A stretch of 64,000 nt of DNA. Source: VAZQ01 sp963817015. GTDB lineage: Bacteria > Pseudomonadota > Alphaproteobacteria > Rhizobiales > Xanthobacteraceae. The translations under genes and the position numbers were made by a program. Location of the stretch: NCBI GenBank assembly GCA_963817015.1, contig CAWFMV010000019.1, forward strand, positions 496,001 to 560,000, in the 5' to 3' direction. Shown here one piece after another: positions 56,037-64,000 of the stretch. A model generated the notes under the pieces. That model ran no database searches. It worked only from the letters and a program-made list of their open reading frames with translations, and was not told the DNA's origin. Each line of letters begins with the position of its first letter. Position 1 is the stretch's first letter.

Positions 56037-56534
56037 TCAGGCTTGGCCTGCGGTCTCGAACATGGCTGCTTCGAGCGCCTCGCGCGCCGACTTTCCGGCC
56101 CAGATCACGAACTGGAACGCCGGATAGTAGCGCTCGCATGCTTCGAGTGCCGTTGCCAGCAGCGCCTCGCACTGCCGTCTGGAGGCCTCGACGCCGCCGG
56201 CAAGCACGAGCGCATGCCGGAACATCATCAGTCCGTCCTGGCCCCAGAAATCGAAATGCCCGACCCACATCTGCTCGTTGACCAGAGCGGTCAGGAGCTG
56301 CACCTCGGCGCGGCAGCGCTCCGGCGTCTTGATCTCGAACGCGCAGGCAAGATGCAGCGCTTCGATATCGTCCATCCAGGTAAAGGAGACTTGGTAGTCG
56401 GTCCACTTGCCGCGCACCAGGATCGTGATCTCGTCCTCGCCGGCACGCTCAAACGACCAGTCATTGGTCGACGCCATGCGCTCGACCACTTCGAGCGGAT
56501 TTCCTCGGTGATCCGTTATTTCAATCAGGGACAT
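56037..56534 (-). CDS. YbjN-domain protein
   Basis: A 165-residue cytoplasmic protein of the YbjN/type III secretion chaperone-like fold. It reads RMASTNDWSFERAGEDEITILVRGKWTDYQVSFTWMDDIEALHLACAF, LLTALVNEQMWVGHFDFWGQDGLMMFRHALVL and ALEACERYYPAFQFVIWAGKSAREALEAAMFET. ATG 56534 (MSLIEI) is preferred to 56546. It precedes proC on the same strand by about 135 bases, a pairing seen in related genomes. Function unknown. Confidence 0.88.
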   Translation of the reverse strand: MSLIEITDHRGNPLEVVERMASTNDWSFERAGEDEITILVRGKWTDYQVSFTWMDDIEALHLACAFEIKTPERCRAEVQLLTALVNEQMWVGHFDFWGQDGLMMFRHALVLAGGVEASRRQCEALLATALEACERYYPAFQFVIWAGKSAREALEAAMFETAGQA

Positions 56535-57065
56535 CCCTGTCTCCACCTGCCGCCCGATTCACGCAAAGCGTACTCAACCGTGTACGCGTGCCGCCTTGTT
56601 TTTGAGGACACTGCCCCTAAGGAGCCGCTCGTTTACTCCGGGGCGAATCACTTGACTGATTGACTATAGACTCCACGATTCCACGGGAGATAGCCCCATT
56701 GAGCCCGCCAAAGGTTAACGATTGGTGGATATCGACGGTCCATCCACAACTTGCTGTTTCGCAAGAGTGCACCGCGAAGAAAAACTCAACGAGCCGCTAC
56801 GATGAAACGCGCGACTGCGCGCTCGCTCTGTTTGATAGATGCCAGCTCCGATGTCTGCCGCGAGCAAGATGCCGTGCGCACGCGTGCAATGTGGACAACT
56901 ACAGCGGCCGGCGCCTGTCCGGTACCGTTTCACGGCAAGTGTTGGCCAGATAAGCAGGTATCCGGCGCGCGACGCGGTGTTGAAAGGCTGTGGAGATTGT
57001 TTGGAAAAGTCTTGAAAACTTGCGCAGACATTCTGCGAAGCAGCGTGCGCCGCGTCGGCCGATCA
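56535..57065. other. Intergenic interval with no recognisable gene
   Basis: About 530 bases between the YbjN gene start and the prs stop. Open frames here have no protein-like composition or ribosome site. I see no tRNA fold and no strong terminator. Confidence 0.5.
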
Positions 57066-58019
57066 TCAATCGAACAGGCTTGAGACTGACTCCTCGGCAG
57101 CCGTGCGTGCGATCGCTTCGCCGATCAAGGTCGAGACGGACAACACTCGGATATTGCGTGCGACCCGCACCGCCTCGGTCGGCTGGATCGAGTCGGTGAT
57201 CACGAGCTCCTTCAAATTCGACGACGCAATGCGCGCAACCGCTCCGCCTGAGAGTACACCATGAGTAATGTAGGCGTAGACGTCAGTCGCGCCCTTCTCG
57301 AGCAGCGCATCGGCCGCGTTCACGACCGTGCCGCCCGAGTCGATGATGTCGTCGACCAGGATGCAGGTGTGGCCCGCGACGTCGCCGATCACGTTCATCA
57401 CCTCGGATTCGCCCGGGCGCTCGCGCCGCTTGTCGACGATCGCAAGCGGCGCATTGATGCGCTTGGCGAGCCCGCGTGCACGACCCACCCCGCCGACGTC
57501 GGGCGAGATCACCATGACCTTGCCGAGGTCGAAGCGCTCCTTGATGTCACGCACCATCATGGGGGCGGCGTAGAGATTGTCGGTCGGGATGTCGAAGAAG
57601 CCCTGGATCTGACCCGCATGTAGGTCGAGCGTCATGACGCGATCGGCGCCCGCATTGGTGATCAGGTTGGCGACCAGCTTGGCCGAGATCGGCGTGCGCG
57701 GCCCGGGCTTGCGGTCCTGCCGGGCATAGCCGAAGTAGGGGATTACGGCCGTGACGCGTCGCCCCGATGCGCGGCGCAGCGCATCGATGATGATCAACAG
57801 TTCCATGAGATGGTCGTTGGTCGGGAACGAGGTCGACTGGATCACGAAGACGTCGGACCCGCGGACGTTCTCCTGGATCTCGACAAAAATCTCCATGTCG
57901 GCGAACCGCCGGACCACCGCCTTGGTCATGGGCGTCTGCAGATAGGCCGCGATCGCGTCGGCGAGCGCCGGATTGGAGTTGCCGGCTACCAGTTTGATCG
58001 TACCGTTATTGGCTCGCAT
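57066..58019 (-). CDS. prs: Ribose-phosphate pyrophosphokinase
   Basis: Prs makes PRPP from ribose-5-phosphate and ATP. Marks are KLVAGNSNPALADAIA, RFADMEIFVEIQENVRGSDVFVIQS, VIPYFGYARQDRK, MTLDLHAGQIQGFFDIP, ISPDVGGVGRARGLAKR, DKRRERPGESEVMNVIGDV and the PRPP loop CILVDDIIDSGGTVV. ATG 58019 gives the usual 317-residue length; an ATG at 58040 would add seven residues. The frame is intact. Confidence 0.95.
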   Translation of the reverse strand: MRANNGTIKLVAGNSNPALADAIAAYLQTPMTKAVVRRFADMEIFVEIQENVRGSDVFVIQSTSFPTNDHLMELLIIIDALRRASGRRVTAVIPYFGYARQDRKPGPRTPISAKLVANLITNAGADRVMTLDLHAGQIQGFFDIPTDNLYAAPMMVRDIKERFDLGKVMVISPDVGGVGRARGLAKRINAPLAIVDKRRERPGESEVMNVIGDVAGHTCILVDDIIDSGGTVVNAADALLEKGATDVYAYITHGVLSGGAVARIASSNLKELVITDSIQPTEAVRVARNIRVLSVSTLIGEAIARTAAEESVSSLFD

Positions 58020-58236
58020 GGCTCTCTTGTCGGCCGCCATCCCAGTCTCCGACGCGAGTCCCCCGCTCGCTTGCGGGGTCCTGATAACAAGGACGCGCCG
58101 CTGCTGGCAATATCGGGGGGTATTAAAGTCAGGAGTTTTTCTCGCCGGGACGGGAGCGAAAAATGTGCAAATGGCGGTATTTGGGGTGGATTGTGGCCGG
58201 TGGGCCACGCCGCCGGCCGGTTCAGCTGGCAAGTGC

Positions 58237-59013
58237 TTAACCAGCAAGTGCGATGGCGTTGAGGTGCCGGCCGTAGTCGGGCTCGCGGAGGTGGACGGAG
58301 CGGCGATAGCTGAAGAAGGTCTCGGGCTCGGTATAGGTGCAGCGGCCGAGGTCGTCGATCTGACCGATGCCGGCCTGGGCCAGCCGTGCCGCCACGTAGC
58401 CGGCAAGATCGAACAGAGCGTGGCCAGCCCGCGGCGCGTTCTGGAAGAAGCGCTCGTTGCTGGAGTCGGCGGCGGCGAACTGCGCAACGAACTCCGGCCC
58501 GACCTCATAGTTCTGCTGCCGGATCATCGGGCCGAGCGCGGCCACGATGCGGGAGCGGTCGGCGCCGCACTGCTCCATCGCCGCGATGGTCGCTTCCGCG
58601 ACGCCGGAGAACGCGCCGCGCCAGCCGGCATGCGCGGCGCCAATCACGCCGGTCTTGGCGTCAGCGAACAGGATCGGGCCGCAGTCGGCGGTGCTGACCG
58701 CGATCGCGAGCCCTGAAGCGCGCGTGACGATCGCGTCGGCCTTCGGGCGCGCATTCGCGTTCCAGGGCTCATCTACGGTGACCACAACGGGCGAATGGAT
58801 CTGATAGGCCGAGATCAGACGCGCGGGCAAAACACCCACCGCGGCTGCCATGCGGGCGCGGTTCTCGGCGACGTCCGCAGGCGCATCATTGGAGCCGACG
58901 CCGCCATTGAGGCTCTCATAACATCCGGTCGACACGCCGCCCGTGCGCGTAAAGAAGCCGTGCCGGATTCCACTAAGCGCGCTCAAAGCAGATGACTGAA
59001 GCATGGTTGCCAT
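58237..59013 (-). CDS. pgeF: PgeF/YfiH laccase-domain protein
   Basis: Formerly polyphenol oxidase, this family acts as a purine-nucleoside phosphorylase/adenosine deaminase and in peptidoglycan editing. It opens SGIRHGFFTRTGGVSTGCYESLNGG. The zinc site is formed by ISAYQIHSPVV (His), VSTADCGPILF (Cys) and GAAHAGWRGAFSG (His). The C-terminal CTYTEPETFFSYRRS block is typical. Length 258, frame intact. It follows midA by 15 bases on the same strand. Confidence 0.93.
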   Translation of the reverse strand: MATMLQSSALSALSGIRHGFFTRTGGVSTGCYESLNGGVGSNDAPADVAENRARMAAAVGVLPARLISAYQIHSPVVVTVDEPWNANARPKADAIVTRASGLAIAVSTADCGPILFADAKTGVIGAAHAGWRGAFSGVAEATIAAMEQCGADRSRIVAALGPMIRQQNYEVGPEFVAQFAAADSSNERFFQNAPRAGHALFDLAGYVAARLAQAGIGQIDDLGRCTYTEPETFFSYRRSVHLREPDYGRHLNAIALAG

Positions 59014-59028
59014 GAGGATCAGTGCCGA

Positions 59029-60139
59029 TCAGAACGCGGGCAGTGCACCGAGCTTGGGATGTGCACAGCCGATCACCTTGAACAGGCTCCCCATGCCAGT
59101 GCGGCTCGTGCTGGTGAGGCGGTCGAGCGCGGCGTCGATCTCGGGGACCTTCGATGGCGGTACTGCCTTACGCAGCACCGCGGCGCGGCTTTCGATTCCA
59201 AGATTGCGCAGGAACGCAGCCTGGTCGAGTGGGCCGAAGACGCGCGCACCCATGCTCTCGGCGGCCTGAGCCAGCGCCTGGAAATCGACGTGCGCGGTGA
59301 GGTCGACCGCGCCTGGCGCCTCCAGCGGGTTGGCGAAGGTGTGCTGGCCGACCGCCTGCAGCGTGTCACCGGTGGCGCTTTCGATATGGCCGTAGTCGAT
59401 CACGAGCGCAGCGCCCGGGGTGCGTGCCACCCGGCGGCCGATCTCGAGCGCGATATTGTCGGCGCGCCACTCGAAGATCTCACCGATCTCGGAATCGCGC
59501 AGCCCCTTCGGCAGCATCTGCTCGAACAGCGGGATCGGATCGCGCGCATTGCTGAACTGCAGCCGATCGCGCTGATCGAGCTTGATCACACGCTCATGCC
59601 AGCCGTCGACGCACATGACGGCCTGCTGCACCGGCAAAGCGTCAAAGAACTCGTTGGCCAGAATGATCGACGGCCCATACGGAACCTCGTCGAGGGTCTT
59701 GTGCCACTCGACCGGCACATTGCTGCTGTTGACGGCGCGGCGTTGCCGCTCTTCGAGCATCGGGCTGACCTCGACGAAATGCACGCGCACCGCCTTGCGG
59801 AAATCGGGTAACGCATAGGCGGTGCGCAGGATGTCGAGCATCATGGTGCCGCGCCCCGGCCCGAGCTCGATCAGGCGCAAGCTGTCCGGCTCGCCCATGA
59901 GCTTCCACACCGCCATGCTCCACAGCCCGAGCAGCTCGCCGAACATCTGGCTGATCTCGGGCGCGGTGATGAAATCGCCGCGCGCACCGAGCGGGTCGCG
60001 CGTGCATGTAGTAGCCGTGTCTGGGATCGGTCAGGCAGAGCGCCATGTATTGCCCGACCGGAATCGGGCCCGCGCCTGCGATGCGGCGGCGGATCTCGGT
60101 TTCGAGAGCTTGCGAGTCCTCGGTCTTCGAGTCGGTCAT
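59029..60139 (-). CDS. SAM-dependent methyltransferase, MidA/NDUFAF7 family, one frameshift
   Basis: A bacterial relative of the mitochondrial arginine methyltransferase of complex I. It starts MTDSKTEDSQALETEIRRRI with the PIPVGQYMALCLTDPRHGYYM motif, then after one extra base near 60005 TRDPLGARGDFITAPEISQMFGELLG, the SAM motif LIELGPGRGTMMLDIL, VPYGPSIILANEFFDALPVQQ and VIDYGHIE. About 370 codons, normal. Its ATG shares a base with the lgt stop (TGATG), so lgt-midA-pgeF form one operon. Whether it methylates complex I in this organism is inferred from orthology. Confidence 0.9.
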
Positions 60140-60963
60140 CAGGTCGCCTGCGCGGGCCTGGCCCTGTGCGCCGCCCAGAGAAACGCGATGCCGGCCAGCA
60201 TCAGCGGCAGCGACAGCAGCATGCCCATGGTGGCCCAGCCCCAGTAGAAGTCGAGCTGCGCATCGGGCTGGCGGAAGAACTCGCAGATGAACCGCGCGAT
60301 CCCGTAGCCGATTGCGAACACGCCGATGATGGTGCCGGGCCGCTTGAGCGCGCCGGCGCGCAGGAACAGCGCCAGCACGATCAGCAGAACAACACCTTCG
60401 AGCGCCGCCTCATAGAGCTGGCTCGGGTGGCGCGGCAAGGGACCTGCGCCCGGGAACACAATCGCCCATGGCACGTCGGTGACGCGGCCCCACAGCTCGG
60501 CATTGATGAAGTTCGCGAGCCGCCCGAGGAACAGACCGATCGGAGCAACCGCGCAGGTGATGTCGCCGAGCGAAAGCCACGGAATGCCACGACGCCAGGC
60601 GAATAGCACCACGGCGGCAACGCATCCGAGAAAGCCGCCGTGGAACGACATGCCGCCCTTCCAGAGCTGCACGATCTCGGCCGGATGCTCGACGAAATAG
60701 GGCGCGTTGTAGAACAGCACGTAGCCGGTGCGGCCGCCCAGGATGATGCCAAGCGTCACCCACAGGATGAAGTCATCGTAGTCGGTGACAGTGAGCGGCG
60801 CCTTTCCGCCCCATAGCGCCTCGGAGCGCACGATCGCGCGCGCATAGAACCAGCCACCCAGGATACCCACGATATAGGCGAGCGCGTACCAGCGAATGGC
60901 GAACGGCCCGATGCTGATCAGCACCGGGTCGATGTTGGGGAACGGGATGACGTTGAGCGGCAT
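60139..60963 (-). CDS. lgt: Prolipoprotein diacylglyceryl transferase
   Basis: Lgt attaches diacylglycerol to the lipobox cysteine, upstream of LspA action. The membrane protein opens IDPVLISIGPFAIRWYALAYIVGI, with the YHGG-type GGMSFHGGFLG motif, the Lgt signature IGLFLGRLANFINAELWGR and the catalytic-region PRHPSQLYEAALEG. Seven transmembrane helices are visible. Length 274, frame intact. Confidence 0.95.
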   Translation of the reverse strand: MPLNVIPFPNIDPVLISIGPFAIRWYALAYIVGILGGWFYARAIVRSEALWGGKAPLTVTDYDDFILWVTLGIILGGRTGYVLFYNAPYFVEHPAEIVQLWKGGMSFHGGFLGCVAAVVLFAWRRGIPWLSLGDITCAVAPIGLFLGRLANFINAELWGRVTDVPWAIVFPGAGPLPRHPSQLYEAALEGVVLLIVLALFLRAGALKRPGTIIGVFAIGYGIARFICEFFRQPDAQLDFYWGWATMGMLLSLPLMLAGIAFLWAAHRARPAQAT

Positions 60964-61087
60964 CGGGATTTTGACTGCGTTCGAAGTGCGTGATGCAGGC
61001 AGGGCGCGCGAGCGAAGTCAAGCTATCACTTCACCAACACGTCGTAACCAAGGCAGATGGCATTCGATCTTGGGTGCAACTATGGAT

Positions 61088-61549
61088 TCAGGCCGATTGC
61101 TTGTCTTTCGCGTCTTTCGGCCACTCTAGTGCGACGGCGGCCCGCTCGATGCCGGCAGGGAAGCGCGCCCGCTGCAAGGGCTCGGCACGGACGAACAGAA
61201 GCCGGGAACGGAACGCGGGTGGGCTCTCCACAATCAGGATGCCTCGGAGTGCGGCTGAATTGGGCGAGAATACCGGCTGCTCGAGTGCAAAATGATGGTC
61301 GCGTTGGGTCCAGGCTGGCGCCGCAAGCTTCCAGCGTAGCGCCAGATGCTCTCCCACTGCGCCTATCCAAGCGTCGATGCGCGGATCGCCAACCGGTTCC
61401 GGTGCAGCATTGAGCCGTTGTTGTTGCACGACCTTGTCGCCGTGGTCGAGATAGAACTCGTCGACGAACTCGTCGAGCGCCATGGCGAAATCGGGTGGGC
61501 GAGTCCGGGCAATCTGTGCGACCTCGGCCAAAGTTTGCGGGCGCGCCAT
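61088..61549 (-). CDS. Protein of unknown function paired with DUF6036 gene
   Basis: A 153-residue protein opening MARPQTLAEVAQIARTRPPD and continuing FAMALDEFVDEFYLD and RIDAWIGAVGEHLALRW. No catalytic motif is recognised. The ATG at 61549 is only four bases after the stop of the DUF6036 gene, with GGCGGGTG before it, so the two are one operon. Such two-gene loci with a nucleotidyltransferase-fold partner often are toxin-antitoxin modules; this one could be the partner protein. That role is inference from position. Confidence 0.6.
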   Translation of the reverse strand: MARPQTLAEVAQIARTRPPDFAMALDEFVDEFYLDHGDKVVQQQRLNAAPEPVGDPRIDAWIGAVGEHLALRWKLAAPAWTQRDHHFALEQPVFSPNSAALRGILIVESPPAFRSRLLFVRAEPLQRARFPAGIERAAVALEWPKDAKDKQSA

Positions 61550-61553
61550 GGTT

Positions 61554-61950
61554 TCACCCGCCCGACTTCGCTTGAATGGTGCTAGCAAGCTCACGCAGCC
61601 GCTGTTCGGACGCTGGTGGGAGAGCGTGATCTGGAAAGAATCGCCGAAAGGTCTCGCGAAGCCCATCCACCGTGTTGACTCCGCATGCGATGCCAAGCTG
61701 GACTGCATCTGCAAAGTCGCGATCGTCGGCTGTTGAGCGTTCAAGGGCGCTGAGCTTCATCGCCAGCATATACGACGGCTTCGCCGCAACGACGCGGAGT
61801 TCGACCCGCTCGAGAATCGAACTGAAGCAAAATCGCGCTACCGCCATAGATGGCGATCTCACCGAGGGCCTTTCGATCGAGCAGATATTGCCCCATGATT
61901 CGAAATGCCTCCTCGATGACTTCGCGATCAAGCTTCTTCCGTTCCGTCAT
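61554..61950 (-). pseudogene. DUF6036 nucleotidyltransferase-fold protein, apparently with internal deletion
   Basis: The N-terminus MTERKKLDREVIEEAFRIMG and LGEIAIYGGSAILLQFD match DUF6036 (AbiEii-like) proteins, where GGSAxL is the nucleotidyltransferase loop. The C-terminal part VELRVVAAKPSYMLAMKLSALERSTADDRDFADAVQLGIACGV also fits. From memory of the family, the two halves should be separated by about 55-60 residues that include the catalytic Asp-x-Asp; here they abut, with a frameshift at about 61825. Total 132 codons against a usual 170-190. I infer a real deletion that would remove activity. The downstream partner gene looks intact. Confidence 0.65.
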
Positions 61951-62087
61951 CGTGTCGATATCTCGGCAGCAGTTCCACACCAAGTTTACCAGCCCCAGCG
62001 GTAATTACATCTCGGTCAGGCTTGCCTTCCGGGGCTCGCCTCCCCATTCTTCCCACAAAGATGTTCTGGCGCTACCGGAGCCTGCCC

Positions 62088-62404
62088 ATGACCCAGACCA
62101 GCAACCGTTTCTTCGACGAGGTCGCCCGCCTGATGAACGACGCCGCCGGCGTCGCGCAGGGTATCAGGCGCGAGGTCGACACCATGTTCAAGACGCAGGC
62201 GGAGAAGTGGCTGCGCGACCTCGACCTGGTCAAGCGCGAGGAGTTCGAGGCGGTCAAGGACATGGCCCGGCTGGCGCGCGAGGAGAACGAGGTGCTGCGG
62301 ACCCGCATCGCGGCCTTGGAGGCTAAGCTTTCCGGCGGTCCATCGGTATCTCCAGCGTCACCGCCGCCGCCACGCCGAGCGATCCGACCTCGCCGGCGGC
62401 CTGA
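62088..62404 (+). CDS. Accessory factor UbiK/BMFP family, end uncertain
   Basis: UbiK-type proteins form coiled-coil trimers that aid ubiquinone synthesis and associate with membranes. The ATG at 62088 follows ACCGGAG. The core reads FFDEVARLMNDAAGVAQGIRREVDTMFKTQAEKWLRDLDLVKREEFEAVKDMARLAREENEVLRTRIAALEAKL, a long amphipathic coiled coil. After SGGPSV the frame runs on for 150 implausible residues; one base shift near 62345 gives a short Ala/Pro tail ending at TGA 62402-62404, the length expected for the family. Divergent from the DUF6036 locus. Confidence 0.75.
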
Positions 62405-62532
62405 CGTCGGGCGTCCGAAATCCCTGTTTTCATTTCAAGAACTTGCCGGTATAAGCCCGGGCAGCCCGCGGCCCCGACACCCCTGGAGGCAGGCCGAGGC
62501 TATTTCGTCATCCAATTCAAAGGGATACTACA

Positions 62533-63270
62533 ATGGCGACCATCCAGCAGCTGAAGGCGATGGCGCGTCCGCGTGGCAGCAAGGGGGCTGCCCGGGCGGA
62601 GCGTCGCCAAGGCCGCGTGCCGGGCGTGATCTACGGCGACAACCAGGACCCCATCACCATCTCGGTCGATCATGCCGAGCTCAAGCGCCGCATCTATGCC
62701 GGGCGCTTCCTGAGCACGATCTACGAGATCGAGCTCGATGGCGCGAAGCACCGGGTGATCCCGCGTGATTTCCAGCTCGATCCGGTAAAGGATCTGCCGG
62801 TTCACGTCGACTTCATGCGGCTCGGCAAGGGCGCCAAGATCCGCGTGCGCATCCCGATCAAGATCTTGAACGCCGACCAGTCACCGGGCGTCAAGCGCGG
62901 CGGTACGGTCAATATCGTGACTCACGCGATCGAGGTGCAGTGCGCGCCGGAAGAGATTCCGGAAGCGATCGAGGTCGATATCGCGAGCCTTGAGATCAAC
63001 TATTCGAAGCACCTGAGCGACATCGCACTGCCCAAGTCCCTGCGGGTGGTGGAGCGCATCGATCCGACGCTCGTCACTATCGTGCCGCCGTCAGGCTATG
63101 CGGAAGAAATGAAGGCGGCGGCGGAAGCGGCGGCTGCGGCCGCGGCGGCTGCTGCGGCGGCGCCAGTGGCTGGTGCGCCGGCAGAGGGTGGCGCGGGTGC
63201 TCCAGGCGCGGCTGCGCCGGCACCCGGTGCGGCTGCTCCGGCGGCAGCGCCCGCTGCGCCGAAGAAATAG
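62533..63270 (+). CDS. rplY: Ribosomal protein L25 / general stress protein Ctc
   Basis: The bL25 protein binds 5S rRNA. The core opens LKAMARPRGSKGAARAERRQGRVPGVIYGD, with ITISVDHAELKRRIYAGRFLSTIYEIE and the C-terminal CTC domain (ADQSPGVKRGGTVNIVTH through IDPTLVTIVPPSGYAEE). The last 45 residues are nearly all Ala, Pro and Gly, a low-complexity tail common in alphaproteobacterial L25. Length 245, frame intact. It lies upstream of pth, the usual order. Confidence 0.95.
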   Translation: MATIQQLKAMARPRGSKGAARAERRQGRVPGVIYGDNQDPITISVDHAELKRRIYAGRFLSTIYEIELDGAKHRVIPRDFQLDPVKDLPVHVDFMRLGKGAKIRVRIPIKILNADQSPGVKRGGTVNIVTHAIEVQCAPEEIPEAIEVDIASLEINYSKHLSDIALPKSLRVVERIDPTLVTIVPPSGYAEEMKAAAEAAAAAAAAAAAAPVAGAPAEGGAGAPGAAAPAPGAAAPAAAPAAPKK

Positions 63271-63300
63271 TGTTGCTTCGCCTCCTCAACGTTTGGTGGG

Positions 63301-63386
63301 GGCGAATAGCGAAATAGCGAAGGGCGAATGGCGGGGTTGGGAAGAAACTGATCTCCCTATTCGCTACTCGCCACCCGCTATTCGCC
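63301..63386. repeat. Inverted repeat between rplY and pth
   Basis: Perfect 11-base ends GGCGAATAGCG and CGCTATTCGCC enclose degenerate copies of the same word (GGCGAATGGCG, CGCTACTCGCC), so the element can fold into a long hairpin. It may reduce read-through from rplY to pth. Confidence 0.7.
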
Positions 63387-63405
63387 TTCTTTGCGCAGGC
63401 GAAGC

Positions 63406-64000
63406 ATGCTGCTCCTCGTCGGTCTCGGCAACCCCGGCGCCAATCACGTCGGCAATCGCCACAACATCGGTTTCATGGTGGTGCAGGCGATCGCCGCGCG
63501 CCACAACATCGCGCCGTGGCGGCGCCGCTTCCAGGGCGTTGCCGTGGAAGGCCCGATCGGATCGGAGCGTGTGCTGCTGCTGTTGCCCGGCACCTATATG
63601 AATAAGTCGGGACGCGCCGTGGCCGAGGCTGCGCGCTTCTACAAGCTCGAGGTTGGGCAGGTCGTGGTCTTCCACGACGAGCTCGATCTTGCCCCCGCCA
63701 AGGTGCGGGTGAAGACCGGCGGCGGGGTCGCGGGACACAACGGCCTGCGGTCGATCACCGCGCACATCGGCAATGACTATCGCCGCGTTCGTATCGGCAT
63801 CGGCCATCCAGGCGATAAGCATCTGGTGCACCCGCATGTGCTGTCCGACTTTGCCAAGAGCGAACGGCCCTGGGTGATTGCGTTGTGCGACATCATCGCC
63901 GACAACGCCGAGCTTCTGGTCAAGGGCCAGGACGCCACGTTCCAGAACAAGGTCCACCTCGCCATGCAGGCGAAGGGATTTTCCGACAGCAAAGAGCAGG
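63406..64000 (+). CDS. pth: Peptidyl-tRNA hydrolase, 3'-truncated by window edge
   Basis: Pth rescues stalled peptidyl-tRNA by hydrolysing the ester. It opens MLLLVGLGNPGANHVGNRHNIGF with the catalytic His in RHNIGF, then LLPGTYMNKSGRAV (Asn), VVFHDELDLAPAKVRVKTGGGVAGHNGLRSI (Asp and His) and DYRRVRIGIGHPG. About 198 residues are inside the window, so only a short C-terminus is missing. ATG 63406 gives the canonical start. The frame is intact. Confidence 0.95.
   Translation, partial: MLLLVGLGNPGANHVGNRHNIGFMVVQAIAARHNIAPWRRRFQGVAVEGPIGSERVLLLLPGTYMNKSGRAVAEAARFYKLEVGQVVVFHDELDLAPAKVRVKTGGGVAGHNGLRSITAHIGNDYRRVRIGIGHPGDKHLVHPHVLSDFAKSERPWVIALCDIIADNAELLVKGQDATFQNKVHLAMQAKGFSDSKEQ

Overview
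The window looks like a chromosomal piece of a GC-rich alphaproteobacterium of the order Hyphomicrobiales, most like the Bradyrhizobium/Rhodopseudomonas/Xanthobacter group. The reasons are the gene orders (ileS-lspA with ribF nearby, uvrC-pgsA-moaD-moaE, lgt-midA-pgeF, rplY-pth), Omp31/RopB-type outer-membrane barrels, four Bug/TctC-type periplasmic binding proteins, a TipF-like EAL protein and many short palindromic repeats. No rRNA, tRNA, CRISPR array, phage or transposase was seen. Assignment rests on reading protein sequences by eye; no database search was run.

Layout. 1-3.4 kb: lspA (cut by the edge) and ileS. 3.4-8.2 kb: an accessory block (GDSL autotransporter esterase, secreted metallo-beta-lactamase-fold hydrolase, Bug protein) lying between ileS and ribF. 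8.2-15.3 kb: ribF, a CheY-like receiver, a HAD hydrolase, a TipF-like degenerate EAL protein and two lipid-linked sugar transferases. 15.3-29.2 kb: an accessory region with a broken porin, four adenylate-forming ligase paralogues in a tail-to-tail 2+2 arrangement, a small conserved protein, two flavin monooxygenases, two Bug proteins and a class III aminotransferase. 29.3-42.5 kb: hisS, small secreted proteins, RNase T2, rlmJ, a cold-shock protein, a GST, two barrels, a crystallin-like protein, uvrC, pgsA, moaD and moaE. 42.5-56.5 kb: YqgE/AlgH, Bug protein, amidohydrolase, beta-propeller, an ene-reductase/TetR pair, lipase, DoxX, ilvE, MarR, an OmpR/EnvZ-type pair, TetR, proC and YbjN. 57-64 kb: prs, pgeF, midA, lgt, a two-gene DUF6036 locus, ubiK, rplY and pth (cut by the edge).

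Many genes, including the essential ileS and hisS, carry frameshifts. Where one event can be isolated it is usually a single inserted base, so I read most as assembly errors and give one span per gene. They are dense at 0.4-3 kb and 15.7-25.4 kb and sparse after 31 kb.

The most unusual content is (a) the four-gene adenylate-forming ligase cluster with a possible fifth remnant, placed beside flavin hydroxylases and carboxylate-binding proteins as in an aromatic or organic-acid catabolic island; (b) a bipartite palindromic element present twice that supplies the start of yqgE and the end of proC, read in the same frame both times; and (c) palindromic repeats inserted inside rlmJ (in frame) and uvrC.
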